A stretch of 50,190 nucleotides of DNA. It comes from Geobacter sp. UBA4074. Lineage in GTDB: Bacteria > Desulfobacterota > Desulfuromonadia > Geobacterales > Pseudopelobacteraceae. The position numbers and the translations under genes were made by a program. Below are positions 43,049-50,190 of this stretch, piece by piece; the stretch's first letter is position 1, and the number at the start of each line of letters is the position of its first letter. The notes under the pieces were generated by a model. It was not told the DNA's origin, ran no database searches, and saw only the letters and a program-made list of their open reading frames with translations. The stretch covers positions 1 to 50,190 of the forward strand of contig DFYU01000001.1 of assembly GCA_002383415.1 (NCBI GenBank). The letters are read 5' to 3'.

Positions 43049-43768
43049 TCAGATCATCTCGCTCTCAACCGCCGCGTCAAACAGGGCGCGTCGGTACCAC
43101 CTCAGCAGGGCACGCGCCTGGTGGGCGATCTGAGGGGGGACGTTGACGTACAGCTTGTGCGCGTCTGGATTGTGAGCCGGCAGTGTGTAGATGTGGATTG
43201 ATTGATCAATATCCGGGTAAGATAGGCAATCAGAAATGTACAACGAAATACCGTTGGCCGCCACCTCGCAGATCGCGGTGTCGCCTGCGTTAGTGAGGCA
43301 CGGCAGGGCGATTGATGGACCCAGCGGCCCCCGGTCAACGATCCGCCAACCAGGCATCATCACCTTTTTTACTTCTTTAACAATCTCATCCCTGAAGCGA
43401 TGCGGCAGGTACACATCCGCCAGATCCTTGCCCGTAAATCCGCTCCAAACCCCCTCGCCGTGCGGCCAGTCGTAATATTCGTAGCATGACACAAGATCCA
43501 CGCCGCCCGGATACAGAGTTAAAAACGGCAAGACGTTGCCTGTCACTACATCCTGATCATTGGTGGTGTCGTAGGTCAGCGTCAGCTTACCCGGCCTGCC
43601 GCGTCTGATCGCCACGATCACGTCCCGGTGACGGACCAACAAAAACCGTCCCTCCCGGACCCGCGCCCGGGCCATCTGCACCTTGCCCACATGCTTGATG
43701 CGGGCCTCGTGCCAGTCGCAACGGAGGGCCGGCCAGGAGTAGGTGTGGCTAAGCGGTGGTAGTATCAT
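43049..43768 (-). CDS. hypothetical protein of a mobile-element cassette
   Basis: About 239 aa from the ATG at 43768 (GGGGGTGGGC ahead; the frame opens two codons earlier with GTG). It has no signal peptide or membrane helix. Aromatic-rich parts such as YEYYDWPHGEGVWSGFTGKD and the ending ARALLRWYRRALFDAAVESE are notable. I recognise no domain. It overlaps the end of the preceding gene by 20 bases, so the two are translationally coupled. Confidence 0.6.
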   Translation of the reverse strand: MILPPLSHTYSWPALRCDWHEARIKHVGKVQMARARVREGRFLLVRHRDVIVAIRRGRPGKLTLTYDTTNDQDVVTGNVLPFLTLYPGGVDLVSCYEYYDWPHGEGVWSGFTGKDLADVYLPHRFRDEIVKEVKKVMMPGWRIVDRGPLGPSIALPCLTNAGDTAICEVAANGISLYISDCLSYPDIDQSIHIYTLPAHNPDAHKLYVNVPPQIAHQARALLRWYRRALFDAAVESEMI

Positions 43769-44330
43769 GCCCACCCCCCGCCATTACGCGATGTGCCAAC
43801 TGCGATAGCACACAACGGTCAACTCGGTCTTCCCGGCTCGCCTCCAACTCGCTAATCAGGCCGGCCAGCTTGTGGCACCTGCGTGCCGCCATCAAGCCAA
43901 ATGCCTGAGCACATCCAAAGCTGCCCACCACCACCAGCGCCCCGATGGGTGGCGCGATCGGGATCAGCCCCAGGGCGGCCACCGCGATACCCATGCAGGC
44001 CCGCTCGATCCTTGCGGCTCTGCCATGGATGCGCGCAATCGCGTCCTGGATCGCCTGAGCGATCAGGCTATCACAAGCGCCTACAAGCTTGCCGGCGCAC
44101 CAAGCCAGCTCCTTGCGCTCGCCACGCTCCGCCTTGTTTGCGGCGAGCCGACCCAGCTGATCGATCTCCGGGCTGCCGATCCTGATATCAATTCGCAACG
44201 GTCGCCACTGTCGTACTTTTAGTGCAGCCACTGTGCCGGCGCCCCGCACCACTGCGATGCCTATCCGCTGGGGCGGCTTGCCGCCGCCCCGACAGGGCTT
44301 GCGCCCGGCATCCTCCTGCGTCATTGCCAT
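43749..44330 (-). CDS. hypothetical membrane-hairpin protein of a mobile-element cassette
   Basis: About 193 aa from the ATG at 44330, which has AGGAGG 6 bases ahead. Around residue 120-145 a hydrophobic segment, GIAVAALGLIPIAPPIGALV followed by VVGSFGCAQAFGLMAA, may form a membrane hairpin. The N-terminal part is basic. No known domain is recognised. It follows the small membrane protein gene by 49 bases. Confidence 0.6.
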   Translation of the reverse strand: MAMTQEDAGRKPCRGGGKPPQRIGIAVVRGAGTVAALKVRQWRPLRIDIRIGSPEIDQLGRLAANKAERGERKELAWCAGKLVGACDSLIAQAIQDAIARIHGRAARIERACMGIAVAALGLIPIAPPIGALVVVGSFGCAQAFGLMAARRCHKLAGLISELEASREDRVDRCVLSQLAHRVMAGGGHDTTTA

Positions 44331-44379
44331 TGTAACCTCCTCTGGCTGTCGATATTCAGTCATATCTGACGACTTCCCG

Positions 44380-44556
44380 TCAGTGCCCACACCGTAGCTG
44401 GCGAGCGGCCACTGCGCCGTGCGCCAGCAGAGCCAGTCCTCCCACGCACAGGGCCGCCTCGTACCAGTGGGCGATGCTCAGCAGATGCGCCGGCAGCAGG
44501 CTATACTCCGCGATCCAGCGCAGTTGCGCGGCATAGCGGTCCAGCAGATCGACCAT
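44380..44556 (-). CDS. small membrane protein, hypothetical
   Basis: A 58-aa protein from the ATG at 44556 (GGAGGAGCC ahead), with one hydrophobic helix HWYEAALCVGGLALLAHGAV near the C-terminus. It is the first gene of the three-gene minus-strand cassette downstream of the TATACA/TGTATA dyad. The function is unknown. Confidence 0.55.
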   Translation of the reverse strand: MVDLLDRYAAQLRWIAEYSLLPAHLLSIAHWYEAALCVGGLALLAHGAVAARQLRCGH

Positions 44557-44592
44557 GGCTCCTCCTTGTGTCGTCGTTACCATCGCCACTAT

Positions 44593-44612
44593 TATACATT
44601 ATTTAGTGTATA
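44593..44612 (-). promoter_or_regulatory. operator-like dyad before the hypothetical cassette
   Basis: TATACA (44593-44598) and TGTATA (44607-44612) are separated by 8 AT-rich bases. It lies between the double RHH gene and the small membrane protein gene, in a good place for a promoter of the cassette. The RHH protein encoded next to it is the natural candidate to bind here. Confidence 0.5.
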
Positions 44613-44636
44613 TCGATGACAACAAAAAAGCGCGCC

Positions 44637-44948
44637 CTAGAACAATGCGCTTATGGCATCGCGATTGCTGTCGATATACAGGGTAATCAGGCGCCGTAGC
44701 GTCTCGGCCCGGCTCAGGCCGCCACCGATGGCCAGCAGCTCGAGCCGCTCGGCGTCTGGAGAGGAGAGGTATACATTGATGCGGATAGGACAGGCAGCAT
44801 CATCGCCGGCCGGCAGGTCGCCGCCCGACCATTTGCGCACCGCCAGCCGGGCCACCGCCGATGCCGGCAGGCCGGCGTCAGTCAGGCGTGTCAACTCAGC
44901 ATGCAGTCTGGTCGGCAAATACAGGTTGTAGGCCCTACGTGGCTCCAC
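44637..44948 (-). CDS. protein with two ribbon-helix-helix-like segments
   Basis: A 103-aa protein starting from GTG at 44948, with GGAGGG ahead. Two similar units can be seen: YNLYLPTRLHAELTRLTDAG with SAVARLAVRKW, and IRINVYLSSPDAERLELLAI with SRAETLRRLITLYID. Each looks like a strand plus two helices of an RHH. Fused RHH proteins occur in plasmid copy-number and antitoxin repressors. It could repress the cassette located downstream. The assignment is by pattern. Confidence 0.6.
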   Translation of the reverse strand: MEPRRAYNLYLPTRLHAELTRLTDAGLPASAVARLAVRKWSGGDLPAGDDAACPIRINVYLSSPDAERLELLAIGGGLSRAETLRRLITLYIDSNRDAISALF

Positions 44949-45125
44949 GCGCCCTCCACAAGATCATTTCCCTGCATGATACACGCTTGGACGTAAGCAG
45001 CAAGCATCTCTTCAACCTATCCTCTACCGGTAAAAAAAAATCATCACCAACATTATAATTTTCCAACAATCAACACAACTAATTGAATTCACAAAGTTGA
45101 CATATCGCCCTTTTGTTTCCTGAGT

Positions 45126-45578
45126 GTGCTTAGATCAACACAGATTGATCAACTATCAGGCAACGGGTGCGTTTTGACGCTGACCACAACAGACATACTG
45201 ACGCTTTCAGAGTTTTGCGACCGACGCAAACTTGGGCGGACATCTGTCTTTCAGCGGATTAAGGACGGCAAATACCTCGAAAACGTCGACTACATTACCG
45301 ACGGCAACGAGAAAAAGTTTTTCTGGCCGTGCCGGGAGATGATCAAGCGGGAGCAGATGCTGCGTCAGCTTGGCCTGATCGAAACTTGTCCGATTTCAGA
45401 ACAGAAGGGGATCAACCCCGAAACCACAGCACCAATAGCTCCGGTTGCACTGCACACAACTAGTTCCGACAACCTCATCAAGCCGAAGACCCGCCGCAAC
45501 AAACCGCAGGGCACTACCAACAAGCCATCAGCCAGAAGACCAGCGTTCCAAGTCAGGGCAACTGTACAGCAACCATAA
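45126..45578 (+). CDS. possible excisionase/AlpA-like DNA-binding protein
   Basis: Up to 150 aa from a GTG at 45126; a TTG at 45174 would give a shorter form. The core TLSEFCDRRKLGRTSVFQRI followed by KDGKYLENVDYITDGNEKKFFWP has the winged-helix look of recombination directionality factors. The tail is basic and low complexity (KPKTRRNKPQGTTNKPSARR). It ends 66 bases before the integrase, the usual place for xis. The start is uncertain because there is no strong ribosome-binding site. Confidence 0.55.
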   Translation: MLRSTQIDQLSGNGCVLTLTTTDILTLSEFCDRRKLGRTSVFQRIKDGKYLENVDYITDGNEKKFFWPCREMIKREQMLRQLGLIETCPISEQKGINPETTAPIAPVALHTTSSDNLIKPKTRRNKPQGTTNKPSARRPAFQVRATVQQP

Positions 45579-45644
45579 TCAGGCGTATTCTATTAGACGA
45601 ACGAGACTCGTCTGAGGAGGTGGCGCCCATGGAAAGGACATAAT

Positions 45645-47126
45645 ATGACGCAAGAGCAACCGCAATTTGGCTGCATCAGGATTGTCCGCGGCTATCTGCA
45701 TATCGACTGCAGGATCTACAAGGAGCGGGTACGGATGACCAGCGGCTTGGCAGACACACCCAACAATCGGAAAGACTTGGTATTGTTCCTCAACGGTGTA
45801 GGGGTGGCGCTCAAAGACCGCTCGTTTCGCTTTCGGGAGTTTTTCCCGCACGCGGAACAGTTGTTTCTCGACAAGTTTGCCAGCATTGAAACGAAACTGT
45901 TTGGTGCCCCACTGATCACGCCGAACTCGATTACCCTGGAAGAGTATGCCAAAAGCTGGCTCGCGGAAGAATCCAATACGCTGCCGGAAACCACCAGGCG
46001 TGATTACGCTGAAATCCTGAGGTCCAGGATCAATCCGATGATCGGCCATCTGACTTTCACACAGTTGACCTCTACCTGCCTTAAACAATTCGTGCGCAAC
46101 CTCAAGCATACGGGCGGGGAGCGCACAGGTAACTACCTGTCTGCTAAACGGATGCGTAATATCCTCAACCTGCTCCGCAAGATCTTTACAGAGGCAAACC
46201 TTGACTACAAATGGATGCTGCCGGACCCCTTCCCGCCTGCATACCGCCGGATAAAAAAGATTGAATCATTGTTTGACGATGAGGGTGAAATCAGACACAA
46301 ACCGCGCGAGGTCTGGTTGTTGAGCGAATGGCGAGATTTCATGGAGCATGTGCCGGTCCACTATCGGCCCTTGTTTGAGGCGATGCGGATGGGTTTGATT
46401 TTTTCTGAGCTCAAGGGGCTCCAAAAAGATTGCGTGCATGACGACCACATCGAGGTTAGACGTTCAATTTCCCGTGGAGTCATGAAAAACAAAGGGAAAA
46501 CGGCATTCCGCACCAGAAAGATCAAACTGACTGCAGCGCTCAAAGCCAGTATCGCCCAGGCAATGGCCACCTCGAAAACCGAGCACGTGTTCACCATGGA
46601 GGACGGCACAACGATCCTCAACTACACCACAATGCTTAAGCGCATCTGGGGACCGGCACTAAAAGCAGCAGGGTTGCCCCACCGAAACATGTACAGCCTG
46701 CGGCATACCTTTGTTGGCTGGATGGTACTCCTGGGTATTGATTCTTCGAGACTCAAGCATATGGCAGGGCACTCGTCACGATCTGGCCTGACTGAGGACA
46801 CCTATGGGGATTTCCGTGAGGGCTTGCTGGCGGAACGTGAGGCTATCCTGAATCACCTGGGACGCGACACCATGGAGCCCGAGGAATTCAAGCGAGCCTT
46901 CCCAACGATCTACATGCAGGAGCAGGGCATTGAGCCCACCACGCCGACTTCCGGCATGACGCACGAGTCGATCAGGCTGCTTGCCAGCATGGTGGCAACC
47001 GAGATTCGTGCTGACCAACACGAGCCGACTCAGGTTGCTCCGTTTCAGATGCAGCAGTCACTGCTGGTGGAAGGTTTTAAGTTTGGGCGGGCAGACGGCT
47101 ATGCTGATGCACACACCACCAAATAA
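45645..47126 (+). CDS. tyrosine recombinase (integrase)
   Basis: A 493-aa protein. Its N-terminal arm-binding domain (about 8-90) is followed by a core-binding domain (95-200) and the catalytic domain (220-400). Arg353 (YSLRHTF), His376 (MAGHSSRSG) and the nucleophile Tyr387 (DTYGDF) are present. The position of the first catalytic arginine reads GLIFSEL, with Ile252; His350 is Tyr. About 100 extra residues follow the tyrosine. The gene runs toward the tRNA-Gly 3' end, 88 bases away, so tRNA-Gly is its probable attachment site. An alternative is an inactive relic. Confidence 0.85.
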   Translation: MTQEQPQFGCIRIVRGYLHIDCRIYKERVRMTSGLADTPNNRKDLVLFLNGVGVALKDRSFRFREFFPHAEQLFLDKFASIETKLFGAPLITPNSITLEEYAKSWLAEESNTLPETTRRDYAEILRSRINPMIGHLTFTQLTSTCLKQFVRNLKHTGGERTGNYLSAKRMRNILNLLRKIFTEANLDYKWMLPDPFPPAYRRIKKIESLFDDEGEIRHKPREVWLLSEWRDFMEHVPVHYRPLFEAMRMGLIFSELKGLQKDCVHDDHIEVRRSISRGVMKNKGKTAFRTRKIKLTAALKASIAQAMATSKTEHVFTMEDGTTILNYTTMLKRIWGPALKAAGLPHRNMYSLRHTFVGWMVLLGIDSSRLKHMAGHSSRSGLTEDTYGDFREGLLAEREAILNHLGRDTMEPEEFKRAFPTIYMQEQGIEPTTPTSGMTHESIRLLASMVATEIRADQHEPTQVAPFQMQQSLLVEGFKFGRADGYADAHTTK

Positions 47127-47181
47127 TAGACCCCTGATTTTGACCAATCTGAGGCACAAAATGGTCAAAATCGGGGGCAAC

Positions 47182-47208
47182 AAAAAAGGAATCCCTAGGG
47201 ATTCCTTT
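47182..47208. terminator. bidirectional terminator between integrase and tRNA-Gly
   Basis: A perfect 24-base palindrome (47185-47208) has arms AAAGGAATCC and GGATTCCTTT around CTAG, with a run of As in front, which gives Ts after the tRNA on the minus strand. It ends both the tRNA and the integrase transcripts. It lies on the island side of the repeat, so it was probably brought by the element. Confidence 0.75.
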
Positions 47209-47214
47209 GAGTTA

Positions 47215-47291
<77 letters not shown>

Positions 47292-47366
47292 GTGAAGAGA
47301 TGGATTGTATAACAAACTGCCCCTGGGGCTGTCAATATTTTTTTTGCCGATGCCGCAGACAGGGTA

Positions 47367-47864
47367 CTATTTTGAGGCGCCGAAAAAGTTGAGGATGGCG
47401 TCATCGAGACTGCCGGACTGTTCTTTTTTGGGTTCCGGGGCCTTCTGTTGAGCAGGGGCAGCTTTGCCGTCAGTGACCGGCTCCTGAAACAACAGATCAA
47501 TGCTGGTATCCGGCTCCTGCGGAGGGACCGCTGGTGTGACGGGCGGCTCACTGATGACCGCTTCTTCCTTCAGTTCGGTAACCGGCTCAGGCTTGGATTT
47601 GTCCGGGAAGGCCCGCGCGTCAAACTCGCCGCTTTTGAGGCGCCGCAGCATATCCTTATGCTGCTCCTTCATCAGATCCTCAACCACCGCCTCCAGCTGT
47701 TCAATCTTGAGGATATCGGCGTAGCTGGTCTTTTTGGAGCAGAGAATCACCCCGTCGCGATACAGCAGGGTGATGACATGGGGGTTTTTGACCCCGCTGT
47801 CTTCGGTCTGGATATGAAAGACGTCGCCCTTATAGGGTATGTTGTGGTTATAGCCGAGCAGCAT
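47367..47864 (-). CDS. hypothetical protein, conserved type
   Basis: A 165-aa protein. An N-terminal domain of about 75 aa begins MLLGYNHNIPYKGDVFHIQT and ends in a helix EQLEAVVEDLMKEQHKDMLR. A proline- and glutamate-rich linker and a short C-terminal motif LDDAILNFFGASK follow. I recognise the N-terminal type from Geobacter-like genomes but know no function. It lies 19 bases after metH (minus-strand order), so co-transcription is likely. Confidence 0.7.
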   Translation of the reverse strand: MLLGYNHNIPYKGDVFHIQTEDSGVKNPHVITLLYRDGVILCSKKTSYADILKIEQLEAVVEDLMKEQHKDMLRRLKSGEFDARAFPDKSKPEPVTELKEEAVISEPPVTPAVPPQEPDTSIDLLFQEPVTDGKAAPAQQKAPEPKKEQSGSLDDAILNFFGASK

Positions 47865-47883
47865 GGTGGTATCCCCGCAAGCG

Positions 47884-50190
47884 TTAGTGCTTCAGCAGTT
47901 TTTTGATCTTCGCCACGGCCTCCATGGCATCCTTGGCGTAGAGGTCGGCGCCTATCCGGTCGGCGTACTCCTGCGAGACCACCGCGCCGCCCACCATGGT
48001 GAAGGTGCGTATGCCGGCTGCCTTGAGTTTTTTAAGCACCACTTCCATCTCGGCCATGGTGGTGGTCATCAGGGCCGAGAGCCCCACCGCATCAACCTGC
48101 AGTTCCTGGGCCTTCTTGATGATGGTGGCGGCCGAGACGTTCTTGCCGATATCGAACACCTCGAAACCATGGTTTTCCAGCAGGGTGCAGACGATGTTCT
48201 TGCCGATGTCGTGGATATCACCCTCCACGGTGGCCATTAGAATCCGGCCCAGTGACTGGGCCTGTTGACCGGACAGCTCCTGCTTGAGACGACCGAAACC
48301 GGCCTGCATGGTCTCGGCCGATTGCATCACCTGGGGCAGGAAGACGATATTCTTTTCAAACCGCCGGCCCACCTCTTCCAGGCCGGGCAGCAGCCCTTCG
48401 TTGCTGATCTGCATTGGCGACAGCCCCTCAGCGAGGGCCTGCTCGATCAATGGCACCACCCCTTCCCGATCGCCGTTGATGATAGCCCGGGCCAACAGAT
48501 CACGCACCGCCAGGGGCTGGTCGGTTGCAGCCGACACCACCGCATCGGCCTGCTGGCCGGCATAGGCAGCGATGTAGCCGCTGGCCTGGGGGTCACGGTT
48601 GAGCAATACCTGGGCCGAACGCCAGGCATCCATCATCGCCTTGTCCTTGGGGTTGATGATGGCGGCGTCAAGACCGGCCTCCATGGCCATGGCGAAGAAG
48701 GTGGCCGAGATCAATGGGCGTTGTGGCAGACCGAAGGAGATGTTGCTGACTCCCAGCACGGTGGTCAGGCCCAGCTTCTGCTTGACCAGCCGGATGGCCC
48801 GCAGGGTCTCCATGGCCCGCTTCTGCTCGGCGCTGACGGTCAAGGTCAGGCAGTCGATGATGATGTCCCGATCGGGGATGCCGATACGGCGGGCGGCGTT
48901 GCGGATACGACGGGCAATGGCCAGCCGCCCCTCGGCGGTATCGGGAATACCCGTTTCGTCGAGGGTCAGACCCAGCACGGCAGCGCCGTACTTTTTAGCC
49001 AGCGGCAGAATACGTCGCAGGCTTTTACGTTCGCCGTTAACCGAGTTGATCAACACCTTACCGTCGGCGGCCTTCAGGCCGGCTTCCAGTGCCTTGGGAC
49101 TGGATGAGTCCAGCACCAGCGGTTGACTGACGGCGGTAGTGACGCAGAACACGGCCCGCTCAAGGGCCGCCGGTTCGTCGATGCCGGGTGCGCCGACATT
49201 GACATCCAGCAGATGGGCGCCGGCCTGGGCCTGTTCCATGGCCTCGCGCCGGATATAGGCGGTCTTGCCTTCCAGCAATTCCTGGGTATAGAGCTTCTTG
49301 CCGGTGGGGTTGATCCGCTCACCGATCAGGGCGGTGGGGTTGCCATGCCCCACGGCGGCCCAGCCGGAACGGCTGGACAGCAGCAACGGCATAGCGCTTT
49401 GATCAGCCAGCCAGGCGCGCTGACGGCCATCCAAGGCGGTCCGCATGGCCTTGATATGGGCCGGCGTAGTGCCGCAGCAGCCGCCGATCACCCGCACTCC
49501 CAGTTCCAGCAGACGGTCATGGTAAGCGGTCATCTCGGCAGGGCTGGCCGGGAAGACCGTCTTGCCGTCCACCAGTTGTGGCAGTCCGGCGTTGGCCTGA
49601 CAGATCAGCGGCAGGTGGGTCACCCGCCGCATGGCCCGCAGCAGGTCGTACATCCCATCCACCCCGAGGCCGCAGTTGGTACCGACCAGATCGGCTCCGG
49701 CGGCGGTCAGGGTAATGGCGGCGGCCTCGGGTGAGGTACCCAGCACTGAACGGCCGTTATCCTCGAAGGTCAGCATGGCGATCACCGGCAGCTGTGGAGC
49801 CACCTGCTTGCAGGCCATCAGCGCTGCCTTGCATTCCTTGATGTCGAGGAAGGTCTCCAGGCTGAACAGATCAGCGCCGGCATCGGCCAGGGCCTGAGCC
49901 TGTTCGGCAAACACCGCCACCATCCGGTCGAAGGAGAGCTCGCCCACCGGCTCCACAAACTGGCCGGTTGGCCCGATGGAGGCGGCCACGTAGGCCTTGT
50001 TGCCAGCCACTTCACGGGCAATTGCCACTGCCTTGGCGTTGATCGCCACCAGCTTGTCTTGCAGACCGAAATGTTCCAGCTTGCAGCGGCTGCCGCCGAA
50101 GCTGTTGGTGACTATGATATCGGCGCCGGCCGCCACATACTCACGGTGCACCGAGGCCACCACCTCGGGCATGGTCAGGTTCAGCTCTTC
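47884..50190 (-). CDS. metH: cobalamin-dependent methionine synthase (MetH, short form), 5' end outside
   Basis: At least 769 codons, open to the right window edge. The order is homocysteine-binding domain with zinc cysteines (GTNCGLGVDG and GGCCGTTPAHI), pterin-binding domain starting GERINPTGKK, and B12 modules with GDIHDIGKNIV, the cobalt-ligating His motif. It ends right after the B12-binding domain, with no AdoMet reactivation domain. Such short MetH is known in Geobacter and Thermotoga. It transfers methyl from methyl-THF to homocysteine. This gene belongs to the chromosome backbone, not the island. Confidence 0.93.
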   Translation of the reverse strand, partial: EELNLTMPEVVASVHREYVAAGADIIVTNSFGGSRCKLEHFGLQDKLVAINAKAVAIAREVAGNKAYVAASIGPTGQFVEPVGELSFDRMVAVFAEQAQALADAGADLFSLETFLDIKECKAALMACKQVAPQLPVIAMLTFEDNGRSVLGTSPEAAAITLTAAGADLVGTNCGLGVDGMYDLLRAMRRVTHLPLICQANAGLPQLVDGKTVFPASPAEMTAYHDRLLELGVRVIGGCCGTTPAHIKAMRTALDGRQRAWLADQSAMPLLLSSRSGWAAVGHGNPTALIGERINPTGKKLYTQELLEGKTAYIRREAMEQAQAGAHLLDVNVGAPGIDEPAALERAVFCVTTAVSQPLVLDSSSPKALEAGLKAADGKVLINSVNGERKSLRRILPLAKKYGAAVLGLTLDETGIPDTAEGRLAIARRIRNAARRIGIPDRDIIIDCLTLTVSAEQKRAMETLRAIRLVKQKLGLTTVLGVSNISFGLPQRPLISATFFAMAMEAGLDAAIINPKDKAMMDAWRSAQVLLNRDPQASGYIAAYAGQQADAVVSAATDQPLAVRDLLARAIINGDREGVVPLIEQALAEGLSPMQISNEGLLPGLEEVGRRFEKNIVFLPQVMQSAETMQAGFGRLKQELSGQQAQSLGRILMATVEGDIHDIGKNIVCTLLENHGFEVFDIGKNVSAATIIKKAQELQVDAVGLSALMTTTMAEMEVVLKKLKAAGIRTFTMVGGAVVSQEYADRIGADLYAKDAMEAVAKIKKLLKH

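Noticed and set aside
43040..43132. Small plus-strand frame after a perfect AAAGGAGGTGA sequence
   Set aside because: The spacing to its ATG is too short, and most of the frame is antisense to the 239-aa cassette gene. No family resemblance.

Overview
The window looks like a chromosome segment from a Geobacter-type anaerobe (Geobacterales / Desulfuromonadota). The evidence is a short MetH without the AdoMet reactivation domain, two membrane ETF:menaquinone oxidoreductase (EMO) proteins with ferredoxin-type ETF genes, a FadN-like multifunctional beta-oxidation protein, and overall codon style. No species is claimed.

Layout. (1) 1-2165: an AT-richer left flank with a cut-off 3' coding end, a decayed small membrane-protein ORF, an M16 zinc peptidase and a terminator. 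(2) 2166-47239: a probable 45-kb genomic island. It is bounded by a 25-bp direct repeat that is the 3' end of a tRNA-Gly(GCC) gene. The intact tRNA lies at the right end (47217-47291), with a tyrosine recombinase directly beside it. (3) 47292-50190: backbone with a conserved-type hypothetical gene and metH, which runs off the right edge.

Inside the island, 2.5-40.3 kb is an almost complete fatty-acid catabolic unit. A FadL porin (38.7 kb), secreted CHI-fold proteins (23.6 and 25.2 kb) and FadD (36.5 kb) could take up and activate fatty acids. Two acyl-CoA dehydrogenases, a FadN-type hydratase/dehydrogenase, a separate crotonase and 3-hydroxybutyryl-CoA dehydrogenase, two thiolases, FadH and an isomerase-like crotonase cover saturated and unsaturated chains of different lengths. 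Two ETF pairs, each with an EMO-like protein, would pass electrons to menaquinone. RibBA could supply flavin and SucCD can conserve succinyl-CoA energy. An Fe-ADH and a fatty-aldehyde-type ALDH would feed in alcohols and aldehydes. Thioesterases, an MCP and a frameshifted GGDEF gene complete the long minus-strand operon.

A cysteine-free MerR regulator (16.7 kb) sits between the two blocks. A shared 22-bp box (TTGTACTTGACAT, three variable bases, CGTWAA) lies in the promoters of EMO2, fadD and fadL, with a weaker version in front of merR itself. This suggests one self-contained regulon.

The right part of the island (40.3-47.2 kb) has plasmid/phage-like genes: a serine recombinase, a KfrA-like protein behind iteron-like repeats, an unrecognised minus-strand cassette (two hypotheticals, a small membrane protein, a double ribbon-helix-helix protein), a possible excisionase, and an integrase in which the usual first catalytic arginine is replaced. 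No relaxase or conjugation gene is visible, so the island is not obviously self-transmissible.
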